This document shows, one piece after another, positions 17,361 through 26,649 of a stretch of 64,000 nucleotides of DNA. Origin of the DNA: Gallaecimonas pentaromativorans (lineage in GTDB: Bacteria; Pseudomonadota; Gammaproteobacteria; Enterobacterales; Gallaecimonadaceae); NCBI RefSeq assembly GCF_003751625.1, contig NZ_RJUL01000007.1:186001-250000 (forward strand), written 5' to 3'. Numbering within the stretch: the first letter of the stretch is position 1; every line of letters begins with the position of its first letter. Below the pieces are notes generated by a model. The model ran no database searches. It saw only the letters and a list, made by a program, of their open reading frames with translations, and had not been told where the DNA came from. A program made the position numbers and the translations under genes.

Positions 17361-19574
17361 ATGCGAAACAAGGGACGCGGTTTTATCAAACCCGGTTTGG
17401 GTACCCTGGCGGTGGTGATGCTGCTGGGCTGGTCGGCAAGGGAACTGACCCTCGACTGGCTGGGGGACGAAATCGCCCCTGCCAAACCCAGCCACCAAGT
17501 GCTAGCCCTGCCCGCAGGTTACCAACCCAGCCAGGCCAAAGCGCCCTACCCGGGTCCACACCCAGCCTTTAACCCATTGGATCTCAGCGCCTTTTCCCTG
17601 CCGGTGGCAATAGGTGACACCGGCCCCGTGGACACCCAGCTGTGGCCGCTGGATTACCCCTTTGCCTGCGCTACCGAAGACTCGGGCCTTGGCCAGCCCC
17701 TGGTGGATAACCAGCAGGGCGCTGGCACCCTGGTCACAAGCGCAGACGGTGAGGCCCTGGGGTTTAGCCAGGATTGCCAAATAGCCACCCGGGTTGATTA
17801 CTTCTACCTGCAAGAGGGGGCGGAGCAACCCGTTCCTCTGCCGCCAGGTGCGCTGCCAACCGATGCCCAGAATGATGCCCAAGGCCCGGTGATAGTGCGG
17901 GTCGAGCGCGGCAGCCTGAACCGTTACCTCTACGGCATTGCCATGCGGGTCATGCCACAAGAACCCATCAACAGCGCCAAGCTTTGGAATCACAAGGTGA
18001 TTTTTGCCTTTAAGGGCGGGGTAGGTATCGGCAAGTACCAGGGCAAGCTGCGGCTGTCCGACCTGACCGAGGACAACCTCACCCTGCTCAAGGCCGGTTA
18101 CGCCATCCTGGCGTCCAGCGGCAACGTTACCAGCACCCATTACCACCTCTGGCGCGGCGCCCGCACCGCGCAATTGGTCAAGGCGCAGTTTGTGGCCCGC
18201 TACGGCGAGCCGCGCTGGACCATCGGTATCGGCGGCTCGGGCGGCGCGGTGCAGCAGTATATCTTTGCCGAAATCGCCCCAGGTCTGCTCAACGGCCTGC
18301 TACCCCAATACAGCTACCCGGACATGGTGACCCAATCCATCTGGGCCCTCGATTGCGAGCTGCTGGAATATTACTTCGACGAGCTGGGCGGCCCACGCTG
18401 GCAGGTTCAGACCGAGCGGCCACTGGTGGAGGGGCTAACTGCCTCCAACAGCCAAGGCCACCGCTTTCGGCGCATGGATGACTGGTCCCGCTGGCTCAAC
18501 TTCAAACCCAGCCGCCTGCCCCCCGGTGCCACCGAATGCAGCGCCTCCTGGCGGGGGCTAACTCCGCTCACCAACAACCCCCGTTACTACCACCGGGCGC
18601 CGCTGTTCAGTGACGCCCTGGCCGCCCAAAGCCACTTCAGCTATTGGCACGACTTGGGGGATATTTACGGGCAAGACGCCGCCGGCTACGCCAACCGCAC
18701 CTTTGACAACATCGGCGTGCAGTATGGCCTTGAAGCCTTGAAAGAAGGCGCGCTAAGCCCGGCAGAATTTTTGCACCTCAACGCCCATATCGGCGGTTGG
18801 AAGCCCCCGGCCCAGATGCAGCAAGAGCGGTTTTGGGTGCTGTCCGGCGACCAAAAGCTAAGGCGTCTGTCCCTGTGGGGGGACCACAACATGCAAAAAC
18901 GGCCCGGCGGCCTGCTGCCCCTGGCGGCCTTTAACGGCCCGGTGCCGGCCGGGTTCGAGCCCGCCCCTCGCAACCAGGGGCACCCACAAGCCATGGCTGC
19001 GGCCTACCTGGGCGGCCAGGTGTTTTTGGGCCGCCTCACCTTGCCCACCATCGATCTGCGCCACTACCTGGACCCGGCACTCAACATGCATCACTCCTTT
19101 GCCAGCCTGTCGGTCCGGGAGCGGCTACTTCGCCAGCAGGGCAACAGCGACAATTTGGTGATCTGGGTGGCGGCCAAGCCCTTCGACCCCACGCCCCAGG
19201 CCCTTAGAGCCATGGAGCAATGGCTAGAAAGCGGCAGGCGCCCGGTGAGCGACAGCTGTTTTGACGGCGAGGGCAAGGTATTGGCCAGTGGCGACACGGT
19301 GTGGAACGGCCGCTGGAACCAACAAGCCGACGGCCCCTGTATGGCCATCTACCCGGCCCACAGTTCACCGCGCAACAGGGCCGGCTCGCCTTTGGCGGGG
19401 GACCTGTTCAAATGCGCGCGGGTAAGCGTTCAAGACGCCATGGCGCAGGGCTTTTACGGCACCAAAGAAATGGCCCCCTACCAGTCATGGTTGGAGGCCA
19501 TTTTCCCCGATGGGGTTTGCGATTATCGCCAGGGGGATGTCGCCCGGCCCAGCGAGCTTGCCATGGGGTTTTAG
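17361..19574 (+). CDS. DUF6351-family exported protein (alpha/beta-hydrolase-like)
   Basis: 737 residues from ATG at 17361, behind GGGGGTG. An N-terminal hydrophobic segment (GLGTLAVVMLLGWSA) acts as signal or anchor. Characteristic stretches are YPFACATEDSGLGQPLVDN (about 100) and WTIGIGGSGGAVQQY (about 290), a nucleophile-elbow-like motif. The C-terminal third contains CFDGEGKVLASGDTVWNG. I place it in DUF6351 from these motifs. The substrate is unknown. It overlaps the LysR gene tail to tail by 4 bases. Confidence 0.72.
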   Translation: MRNKGRGFIKPGLGTLAVVMLLGWSARELTLDWLGDEIAPAKPSHQVLALPAGYQPSQAKAPYPGPHPAFNPLDLSAFSLPVAIGDTGPVDTQLWPLDYPFACATEDSGLGQPLVDNQQGAGTLVTSADGEALGFSQDCQIATRVDYFYLQEGAEQPVPLPPGALPTDAQNDAQGPVIVRVERGSLNRYLYGIAMRVMPQEPINSAKLWNHKVIFAFKGGVGIGKYQGKLRLSDLTEDNLTLLKAGYAILASSGNVTSTHYHLWRGARTAQLVKAQFVARYGEPRWTIGIGGSGGAVQQYIFAEIAPGLLNGLLPQYSYPDMVTQSIWALDCELLEYYFDELGGPRWQVQTERPLVEGLTASNSQGHRFRRMDDWSRWLNFKPSRLPPGATECSASWRGLTPLTNNPRYYHRAPLFSDALAAQSHFSYWHDLGDIYGQDAAGYANRTFDNIGVQYGLEALKEGALSPAEFLHLNAHIGGWKPPAQMQQERFWVLSGDQKLRRLSLWGDHNMQKRPGGLLPLAAFNGPVPAGFEPAPRNQGHPQAMAAAYLGGQVFLGRLTLPTIDLRHYLDPALNMHHSFASLSVRERLLRQQGNSDNLVIWVAAKPFDPTPQALRAMEQWLESGRRPVSDSCFDGEGKVLASGDTVWNGRWNQQADGPCMAIYPAHSSPRNRAGSPLAGDLFKCARVSVQDAMAQGFYGTKEMAPYQSWLEAIFPDGVCDYRQGDVARPSELAMGF

Positions 19575-20599
19575 GCGACGGCGTCCCGGGCTTTGCTGTC
19601 GATTTTCGCCAGCACTTTTTCCACCAGGCCGTTCTCGGAGAGCTTTCTGCTGCTGGCCATCATCTGGTCGAGGATCTCCTCGCGGTCCAGGCAGGCGCTG
19701 GTTTTGAGCTTGTCCATCTCGGCCATAGTTTCGCTGAGTTCGTCCAAAAAGGTTTTGAGCAGCTTGGGCATGTACTGGCGGCTTTGATAAAGCGCGTACA
19801 TCTCACCGCTTTCCATGGTCCAGTCAGGCAGCACCCGCACCAGGCGGCCTTCGTTAACGTAGGGCAGGGCCATAAACAGCGGCAAAGAACCGACTCCCAG
19901 CCCTGACAGTAGCGCTTCGCGGGCGAAGGTGACGTTGTTGCAGTGCATACGGCCTTTGGGTTGCACCGTTACCTGCTCCTTGCCTTTGGAAAATCGCAGC
20001 GGTTCGTAAGCATCACCGGACATCTTCAGCAAGATATTCTCATGATCGCCTAAGTCTTCGGGGTGCAGCAGCGGGCTGTTGCCAGCCAGGTATTCGGGGC
20101 TGGCCACCAAAATCTTGCGGGTGGAGCTCAGACGCCGGGCAATGAGGTTGGAATCCTGGCCAAGACCCACCTGGATGTTCACATCCACCCCTTCTTGCAC
20201 CATGTCGATGCGGCGGTTAGTAAGCTCGGCGTCAATTTCCACATCGGGGTAGCGCCGCATGAAGTGGCCGAGGAAGCGGCCCATCAGCATTTGGCCCAGC
20301 TCGATGGGCATCACGATTTTCAGCTTGCCCCGTACCTGCTCGGCGCGGGTGGTAACCAGTGCCTGGGCATCGCCAAGGTCGGTCATGATCCGCGAGCAGC
20401 GCTCATAGAACGCCTGGCCGGTTTCGGTGAGATTGAGCTGGCGGGTGGTGCGGTTTAAAAGCCGTACCCCGAGCCGCTCTTCGAGGTCAGCGATTTTGCG
20501 GCTGACCGTGGCCTTGGTCATGTTCAATCGTTCACCAGCCGAGGTAAAGCTTCCGACTTCCACTACCTTGGTAAATACCTGAATTTCATTGAGATCCAT
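19571..20599 (-). CDS. LysR-family transcriptional regulator
   Basis: 342 residues. Winged helix-turn-helix at 1-60 (MDLNEIQVFTKVVEVGSFTSAGERLNMTKATVSRKIADLEERLGVRLL), then a periplasmic-binding-like effector domain. It is divergent from the emrA-emrB-type pump genes with a 137-base gap, so it most likely controls that pump. A C-terminal extension of about 40 residues (TSACLDREEILDQMMASSRK) beyond the usual length of about 300 is notable. Confidence 0.92.
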   Translation of the reverse strand: MDLNEIQVFTKVVEVGSFTSAGERLNMTKATVSRKIADLEERLGVRLLNRTTRQLNLTETGQAFYERCSRIMTDLGDAQALVTTRAEQVRGKLKIVMPIELGQMLMGRFLGHFMRRYPDVEIDAELTNRRIDMVQEGVDVNIQVGLGQDSNLIARRLSSTRKILVASPEYLAGNSPLLHPEDLGDHENILLKMSGDAYEPLRFSKGKEQVTVQPKGRMHCNNVTFAREALLSGLGVGSLPLFMALPYVNEGRLVRVLPDWTMESGEMYALYQSRQYMPKLLKTFLDELSETMAEMDKLKTSACLDREEILDQMMASSRKLSENGLVEKVLAKIDSKARDAVA

Positions 20600-20736
20600 G
20601 AAGCCTCCTACGCCGGTTGAACGGTTATAACGCCATAACGAACTGTTATAAAACTAGAAACAGTACGTGTTATACAGAGCGACTAATAAAAATAATGTAA
20701 CGACGCTAGAATGTCGAGCCTCAGATTGGAGGTCCA
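20600..20736. promoter_or_regulatory. Divergent lysR/emrA control region with GTTATA repeats
   Basis: Contains the palindrome GTTATAAC (20623-20630), followed by further GTTATA copies at about 20644 and at about 20669, within an A+T-rich stretch. The repeated half-sites with regular spacing are typical of LysR binding arrays. No confident -35/-10 pair could be fixed. The emrA ribosome site GGAGG lies just before 20737. Confidence 0.5.
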
Positions 20737-21741
20737 ATGTCCAAACGCATTATTTTCTTGCTTGTAGTGGTAGCTCTGGCCGCAGGTGGTGGGGCCTGGT
20801 GGTGGTTGCATCAGGGCCAGGAGACAACCGACAACGCCTATGTCAAAGCTGACATCGTGCCGGTGATGAGCCGCATCAACGGCACTGTGACACAGATACT
20901 GGTTGCCGATAACCAAAAGGTGACCGCCGGCACTCCCCTTATCCAACTCGACCCCCGGGATTATCAGGTCGCCCTGGCCCAAGCCAAGGCCGATCTGGCC
21001 GAGCAGCAATCGGTACTCGACCACTTGGTTGACCGCCAGAATGCCCAGCAAACCCTGGTGGAATCGGCCCAGGCTAGCTTTGATGCCGCCAACGCCGAGC
21101 TTAAACGCGCCCAGCAACAGGTAGACCGTCTCTCTCGCCTGTCTGGCAAGCAGTATGTCTCTCAAGATGACCTGGACGCCGCCGAGCTGAACCGCGACGC
21201 CGCCAAGGCTCGCCTGGCCCAAGCCAAGGCACAAATTGCCTCCGAACAGGCGCAATTGCAGGTCATTCTGGGTGAGCAGCCGCAACTGCAAGCCACCGTC
21301 GACGTTGCCAAAGCCAAAGTGGAAAATGCCGAACTGCAACTTTCCTACACCACCATCACCGCCCCTCGAGACGGTTTTGTGACCAGCCGCCAGGTGCAGC
21401 TGGGCCAAACCGCTAGCCCCGGCGCGCGGCTGATGAGCCTGGTGACGCCCAAAATTTGGGTAGAAGCCAACTATAAGGAAACCCAGGTTGCCGGCATGAA
21501 GATTGGCCAGCAGGTCGATATCGTGGCCGACGCCAAATCCGGGGTGACCTTCAAGGCCCACGTTGAGAGCTTTGCCGGTGCCACCGGCTCCGAGTTCGCC
21601 CTGTTGCCTCCCGAGAATGCCACCGGCAACTTCACCAAAGTGGTACAGCGCCTGCCGGTTCGCCTGGCCTTTGATAACGGCCAGGACTTGAGCGTAATGC
21701 GCCCCGGCATGTCAGTGCTGGCCACGGTCCACACGGAGTAA
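20737..21741 (+). CDS. HlyD/EmrA-family membrane fusion protein
   Basis: 334 residues. N-terminal anchor at about 5-24 (IFLLVVVALAAGGGAWWWL), a first lipoyl half (TDNAYVKADIVPVMSRINGTV), a long alpha-helical hairpin at about 85-195 rich in Ala/Gln, and a beta-barrel domain. Periplasmic adaptor of a tripartite drug efflux pump, paired with the DHA2 transporter 3 bases downstream. An outer-membrane TolC partner is not in the window. Confidence 0.92.
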   Translation: MSKRIIFLLVVVALAAGGGAWWWLHQGQETTDNAYVKADIVPVMSRINGTVTQILVADNQKVTAGTPLIQLDPRDYQVALAQAKADLAEQQSVLDHLVDRQNAQQTLVESAQASFDAANAELKRAQQQVDRLSRLSGKQYVSQDDLDAAELNRDAAKARLAQAKAQIASEQAQLQVILGEQPQLQATVDVAKAKVENAELQLSYTTITAPRDGFVTSRQVQLGQTASPGARLMSLVTPKIWVEANYKETQVAGMKIGQQVDIVADAKSGVTFKAHVESFAGATGSEFALLPPENATGNFTKVVQRLPVRLAFDNGQDLSVMRPGMSVLATVHTE

Positions 21742-21744
21742 GGG

Positions 21745-23313
21745 ATGCTATCGCGCATACCGAAAAACTGGCTGGCGGTGATGGGCGCCCTGGTGGGCGC
21801 GTTCATGGCGATTTTGGATATCCAGATCACCAACTCATCGCTCAAGGAGATTCAGGGAGCCTTGGGGGCCACCCTGACCGAGTCTTCCTGGATAGCCACC
21901 GCCTATCTGGTGGCGGAGATGATCGCCATCCCCCTGACCGGCTTTTTCACCCGCTGGCTGAGCCCTCGGCGCTTTTTGCTGTGGACCAGTGCCGGCTTTG
22001 TGCTGGCATCCTTGGCCTGTTCCTTCTCCTGGAACCTCGAATCGATGATCGCCTTTCGGGCCCTGCAAGGCTTTACCGGCGGCGCGCTCATTCCTATGGC
22101 CTTTACCCTGGTGATGACCCAGCTGCCCATGGAGAAGCAACCGGTGGGCATGGCGCTATTCGGTGTCACCGCCACCTTCGCCCCCTCTATCGGCCCAACC
22201 CTTGGCGGCTGGCTCACCGACACCTTCAGCTGGCATTACATCTTCTACCTGAACGTACTGCCCGGCCTGCTGGTGATGGTGCTGCTGGCCATGGGCCTGG
22301 ACAAACAAGACCGTGACGACGACCAGCTCAAGACCATAGATCTGTTCGGCATGGTGACCATGGCCCTTGGCCTTGGCTCCCTGGAAGTGGTGCTGGAAGA
22401 GGGCTCCCGCGACGACTGGTTCGACGCCGAGTACATTCGCTGGCTGTCGGTGATCGCGGTGGTCAGCATGACGGTGTTTGTCTGGCGCCAGTTCACCGCC
22501 AAGGCGCCACTGGTGAACCTGCGGCTCTTTAAGAACCCGGATTTCTCCAAGGCCTGCCTGGCTTACTTTGCCCTGGGCGCCGGCCTCTTTGGCTCGGTGT
22601 ACCTGGTACCGCTGTACCTGGCGCAAATACACGACTACAACGCCATGCAAATCGGCCTGGTGCTGATGTGGGTGGGCTTCCCGCAGCTGCCGCTGTTTCC
22701 GCTCATCCCCAAACTGGTGAAGAAGGTAGACCCGCGCTACTTGGTGTTTGCCGGCTTCGTGGGCATTGCCATCAGCATGTGGATGAACGTCAACATGACG
22801 GTGCTTTACGATGGCGCCTTCCTGATCCCGGCAATGTTGGTCAGGGCCATGGCCCAGCCCTTTATGATGGTGCCGCTGTCCATCATCGCCACCCAGGGGG
22901 TAGACAAGAAAGACGCTCCCTCGGCTTCGACCTTGCTGAACGTGATGCGCAACATGGGCGGCGCCGTGGGCATTGCCCTGCTGGCCACCTTGATGGACGT
23001 GCGCACCCGCCATTACCTGTGGCAGGTGCGCGAAACCCTGGTGAACGGCAGCCAAAACCTGACCCAATGGCTGAGCCACACCGGCCAGTTGCTGGAGGCC
23101 CAGGGCGGCAACGCCACCCAGGCATATGGCCTCCTGTTTAAGGAAGTGAACCGCCAGGCCAGCGTCATGGCCTACAACGAGGCCTTCTTGGTGATGGGCT
23201 GCATGCTGTTTATTGCCGCCCTGGCGGTGCTGGCCATCAGCCCGATCCGCCAGCAGGCTGCCAAGCCGGCCAAACCGGCGCCCAAGACCGAGCCCCTGGA
23301 ACAGGCCGCCTGA
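21745..23313 (+). CDS. EmrB/QacA-type (DHA2) multidrug transporter
   Basis: 522 residues, about 14 transmembrane helices. Early motif D1, LDIQITNSSLKEIQGALGAT, and motif C-like GPTLGGWLTDTFSWHYIFYLNVLPG identify the DHA2 major-facilitator family. Motif A (TRWLSPRRFLLW) is also visible. It exports amphipathic compounds by proton antiport together with the preceding fusion protein. Likely regulated by the divergent LysR gene. The C terminus is Pro/Ala/Lys-rich. Confidence 0.93.
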   Translation: MLSRIPKNWLAVMGALVGAFMAILDIQITNSSLKEIQGALGATLTESSWIATAYLVAEMIAIPLTGFFTRWLSPRRFLLWTSAGFVLASLACSFSWNLESMIAFRALQGFTGGALIPMAFTLVMTQLPMEKQPVGMALFGVTATFAPSIGPTLGGWLTDTFSWHYIFYLNVLPGLLVMVLLAMGLDKQDRDDDQLKTIDLFGMVTMALGLGSLEVVLEEGSRDDWFDAEYIRWLSVIAVVSMTVFVWRQFTAKAPLVNLRLFKNPDFSKACLAYFALGAGLFGSVYLVPLYLAQIHDYNAMQIGLVLMWVGFPQLPLFPLIPKLVKKVDPRYLVFAGFVGIAISMWMNVNMTVLYDGAFLIPAMLVRAMAQPFMMVPLSIIATQGVDKKDAPSASTLLNVMRNMGGAVGIALLATLMDVRTRHYLWQVRETLVNGSQNLTQWLSHTGQLLEAQGGNATQAYGLLFKEVNRQASVMAYNEAFLVMGCMLFIAALAVLAISPIRQQAAKPAKPAPKTEPLEQAA

Positions 23314-23317
23314 CCTA

Positions 23318-23341
23318 AAGCCCTCAGTCGAGGGCTTTTTT
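23318..23341 (+). terminator. Intrinsic terminator after the pump operon
   Basis: AAGCCCTC-AGTC-GAGGGCTT followed by T residues, 5 bases after the transporter stop. Confidence 0.9.
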
Positions 23342-23461
23342 ATTGCTGTGGGTCACGAAAAGTCGCCATCAAACGCCAAAGCCTTGTTCAGCTATTGACC
23401 AACCCCATCGCCGCCTGCAATTAATCCCACAAAGGATGCGGATTTATTCAAGGGGTGTGCG

Positions 23462-24865
23462 GTGTTCAACGAGATGATGAGCGACGACAAGGTCCGGGAG
23501 CCCTACCAGGCCCTGGTGGAATGGATGGAAGCCACAGGCCCCGAGCAATTGGCCCAAAAGCGCGAGGAAGCCGAAACCCTGTTTCGCAAGATTGGCATCA
23601 CCTTCGCCGTGTATGGCGACGGTGGCGACCCAGAGCGGCTTATTCCCTTCGACCTTATTCCCCGTATCTTCACCGCCGCCGAATGGCGGTTGCTGAAAAG
23701 GGGCGTCGAACAGCGGGCCCGGGCGCTCAATGCCTTTTTGTTCGACGTGTACCACAATGCCGAGATCATCAAAGCCGGGGTCATCCCCGGCGAGTTGGTG
23801 TTCAACAACGCCGCCTTCGAGCCTTCGGTGATCGGCATCGACCCGCCCGGCAAGGTTTACAGCCACATTATCGGCGTTGATATCGTGCGGGTCAGCGAAA
23901 ACGAGTTTTACGTACTGGAGGACAACTGCCGCACGCCGTCCGGGGTGTCCTACATGCTGGAGAACCGCGAGATCATGATGCGCATGTTCCCGGAGCTGTT
24001 CTCTCAGCTGCGCATCGAACCGGTAGACAGCTACCCCGAAAGCCTGCTCAAAACCCTCAAAAGCATCGCACCCAAGGGCTGCGGCGGTGACCCCTGCATC
24101 GTGGTACTAACCCCAGGCGCCATGAACAGCGCCTATTACGAACACTCGTTCCTGGCCGACCAGATGGGGGTGGAGCTGGTGGAAGGCCAGGATCTCTTTG
24201 TGGAAAACGGCCACGTTTACATGCGCACCACCCGCGGCCCAGCCAGGGTGGACGTGATTTACCGGCGCATTGACGACGCCTATTTGGACCCTTTGTGTTT
24301 TCGCCCCGACTCGGTGCTGGGAGTGCCCGGGCTGATGAACGTGTACCGGGCCGGTAACGTGGCCATTTGCTCGGCGCCGGGCGCCGGCGTGGCCGACGAC
24401 AAGGCGGTGTACACCTATGTGCCGTCGATGATCCGCTTTTATCTCGGCGAAGAGCCCATCCTCAACAACGTGCCTACCTACCAGTGCGCCAAGCCCGACG
24501 ATCTCCAATACGTGCTGGCCCACCTGTCAGAGCTGGTGGTTAAGGAAGTACACGGCTCCGGCGGTTACGGCATGTTGGTGGGCCCTGCCGCCAGCCGCGA
24601 GGAAATCGACGCCTACGCCGGGCGCATCCGCGCCAACCCCGGCGAGTTCATTGCCCAGCCGACGTTAAGCCTGTCCAGCTGCCCCACTTTTGTACAAAGC
24701 GGCATCGCGCCGCGCCATGTGGACTTGCGGCCCTTTTGCCTGGTGGGGGACAAAATACGGCTTACCCCAGGCGGTTTGACCCGGGTGGCACTTAAGGAAG
24801 GGTCTCTGGTGGTTAACTCCTCCCAGGGCGGCGGTGTCAAAGACACCTGGATCATGGCCGAATAA
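23462..24865 (+). CDS. Circularly permuted ATP-grasp protein (Anbu module)
   Basis: 467 residues from GTG at 23462, preceded by AAGGGG. Belongs to the circularly permuted type-2 ATP-grasp family (former DUF404/407). Typical stretches are ALNAFLFDVYHNAEIIKAGVIP, VLEDNCRTPSGVSYMLENRE and VVKEVHGSGGYGMLVGP. Such enzymes are expected to form a peptide or amide bond, but the substrate is not known. First gene of ATP-grasp / alpha-E / transglutaminase / Anbu, a set that recurs with Anbu proteases and suggests a peptide-tagging or peptide-making pathway. Confidence 0.9.
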   Translation: MFNEMMSDDKVREPYQALVEWMEATGPEQLAQKREEAETLFRKIGITFAVYGDGGDPERLIPFDLIPRIFTAAEWRLLKRGVEQRARALNAFLFDVYHNAEIIKAGVIPGELVFNNAAFEPSVIGIDPPGKVYSHIIGVDIVRVSENEFYVLEDNCRTPSGVSYMLENREIMMRMFPELFSQLRIEPVDSYPESLLKTLKSIAPKGCGGDPCIVVLTPGAMNSAYYEHSFLADQMGVELVEGQDLFVENGHVYMRTTRGPARVDVIYRRIDDAYLDPLCFRPDSVLGVPGLMNVYRAGNVAICSAPGAGVADDKAVYTYVPSMIRFYLGEEPILNNVPTYQCAKPDDLQYVLAHLSELVVKEVHGSGGYGMLVGPAASREEIDAYAGRIRANPGEFIAQPTLSLSSCPTFVQSGIAPRHVDLRPFCLVGDKIRLTPGGLTRVALKEGSLVVNSSQGGGVKDTWIMAE

Positions 24866-24879
24866 CAGGAGGCGCCATT

Positions 24880-25821
24880 ATGTTAAGTCGTACCGCAGCC
24901 AACCTGTTCTGGCTTTCCCGCTATGTGGAGCGGGCCGAAAACATGGCCCGGCTCATGGAAATGGGCCACCGCATGGCCATGATGCCCGCCGCGGGTCAGG
25001 GCTATCGCAGCGAGTGGCAATCGGTGCTGGCCGCCGCCGGTTTCAGCCCCACCGACTACATTCCTCTGGCCCAGGCCGAAGTGGCCGACTACCTGGTGTT
25101 CGACCCAGCCAACCCCTCTTCGGTGAGCAACTGCCTGGAGCAGGCCCGTAACAACGCCCGCGCCATGCGTACCGCCATCACCGCCGACATGTGGGACGCC
25201 ATCAACAGTGCCCATATGGAGTTGAAAAAACCGGCACTGCGCTACATGGTGCGCAACAACCTGCCGGAATTTCTCGACTGGGTGAAACGCCAGGGCGCGC
25301 TGTTTCGCGGCGCCACCGACTCCACAGTGCTGCGTAACGACGGCTACGATTTTTTGCGCCTGGGTACCTTCTTGGAACGGGCCGACAACACCGCCCGCCT
25401 GCTGGACGTGAAATACTACGTGCTACTGCCGGAGACCTCGGTAGTGGGAGACAGCCGCGACAGCTACCAGTGGACCACGGTGCTGCGGGCGGTGTCGGCC
25501 TTGCGGGCCTTTCATTGGGTCTACAAGGACAACTACACGCCGCTGCTGATTGCCGATTTCTTGATTTTAAATCCGCTCAGCCCGCGCTCCCTCACCCACT
25601 GCTACGCCGGCATCACCGACCACCTGCAACGGCTGGCCCGCCATTACGGGCGCCGCTCAAGCGCTGCTGCCGAGGCCTTGGAGACTTACTCGATACTGCT
25701 GCACGGCGACATGGAAGATATTTTCAGCGCCGGGCTGCACGACTTTTTGAGTGATTTTTTGGTCCGTAACGCGGCGCTCTCCAGCAGTATCGCCGAGTCT
25801 TATTACTTCGGAGGCCAATGA
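24880..25821 (+). CDS. Alpha-E domain protein (DUF403)
   Basis: 313 residues, almost all helical. Starts MLSRTAANLFWLSRYVERAENMARL, the family hallmark, with a second repeat-like DFLRLGTFLERADNTARLLDVKYYVLLP at about 150. Function unknown. It nearly always accompanies the ATP-grasp protein upstream (14-base gap) and the transglutaminase downstream, with which it overlaps at the stop/start. Confidence 0.92.
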   Translation: MLSRTAANLFWLSRYVERAENMARLMEMGHRMAMMPAAGQGYRSEWQSVLAAAGFSPTDYIPLAQAEVADYLVFDPANPSSVSNCLEQARNNARAMRTAITADMWDAINSAHMELKKPALRYMVRNNLPEFLDWVKRQGALFRGATDSTVLRNDGYDFLRLGTFLERADNTARLLDVKYYVLLPETSVVGDSRDSYQWTTVLRAVSALRAFHWVYKDNYTPLLIADFLILNPLSPRSLTHCYAGITDHLQRLARHYGRRSSAAAEALETYSILLHGDMEDIFSAGLHDFLSDFLVRNAALSSSIAESYYFGGQ

Positions 25822-26639
25822 TGCGCCTGACCGTTAGCCACAGCACCCGTTACCGCTACGACCCGCCGGTGCGAAACGTCACCCAGAGCCTCAAACTCAG
25901 CGCCAGCCGTTTTGCCGGCCAGCAGGTGCTGAACTGGCACATCACCGCCGAAGGCGCCACCATCGGCAGCCCTTTTGTCGACGGCTTTGGCGATACCGTC
26001 TTTACCCTCACCGCCAGCGGCCCCCTGGACAGCCTGGAAGTGCTGGTAACCGGCACGGTCACCACCCAAGACCACGCCGGGGTGCTCAAGGGCCACCGGG
26101 AAAAGGCCTCGCCCCAGGTGTTTTTGCGCGCCACCGCCGCCACCCGGGCCGACGAGGCCATCCTGGCGTTGGCGCAAAAGGTGAAAGCCGACAATGCCCA
26201 GGCCAGCCAGTTAGATATTGCCCACGCCCTTTCCCAGGCGGTGAGCGACGCGGTGCGCTACGCCCCCGGCAGCACCCACGCCCACACCAGCGCCGCCGAG
26301 GCCCTGGCCGAGGGCCAGGGAGTGTGCCAGGACCATACCCAGGTACTGATTGCCATGGCCCGCAGCGTCGGCCTGCCGGCCCGTTATGTGTCGGGGTATC
26401 TGTTTGCCGACGCCGACGGCGTGCCCCATGAAGCGGCCCACGCCTGGGCCGAGATTTATATCGACACCCTCGGCTGGGTGGGCTTTGATTGCGCCAACCG
26501 CTGCTGCCCCACCGAGTACTACATTCGCCTGGGCTCGGGGCTCGATGCCCGCGACGCCGCCCCCATCCGCGGCATACATTCCGGTGGCAGCGAGGAACAA
26601 CTTGATGTATCAGTGGTGGTGAAACAATCACAGCAATAA
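25821..26639 (+). CDS. Transglutaminase-like cysteine protease (Anbu module)
   Basis: 272 residues. N-terminal bacterial transglutaminase domain starting MRLTVSHSTRYRYDPPV, then the papain-like core. Catalytic Cys is in GQGVCQDHTQVLIAMARSVG, His in HEAAHAWAEIYI and Asp in GWVGFDCANR. Two ATGs are adjacent (25818 and 25821), and the second overlaps the alpha-E stop. Expected to cleave or cross-link peptides alongside the ATP-grasp and Anbu partners. Confidence 0.92.
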   Translation: MRLTVSHSTRYRYDPPVRNVTQSLKLSASRFAGQQVLNWHITAEGATIGSPFVDGFGDTVFTLTASGPLDSLEVLVTGTVTTQDHAGVLKGHREKASPQVFLRATAATRADEAILALAQKVKADNAQASQLDIAHALSQAVSDAVRYAPGSTHAHTSAAEALAEGQGVCQDHTQVLIAMARSVGLPARYVSGYLFADADGVPHEAAHAWAEIYIDTLGWVGFDCANRCCPTEYYIRLGSGLDARDAAPIRGIHSGGSEEQLDVSVVVKQSQQ

Positions 26640-26649
26640 CAGGCGCGCC

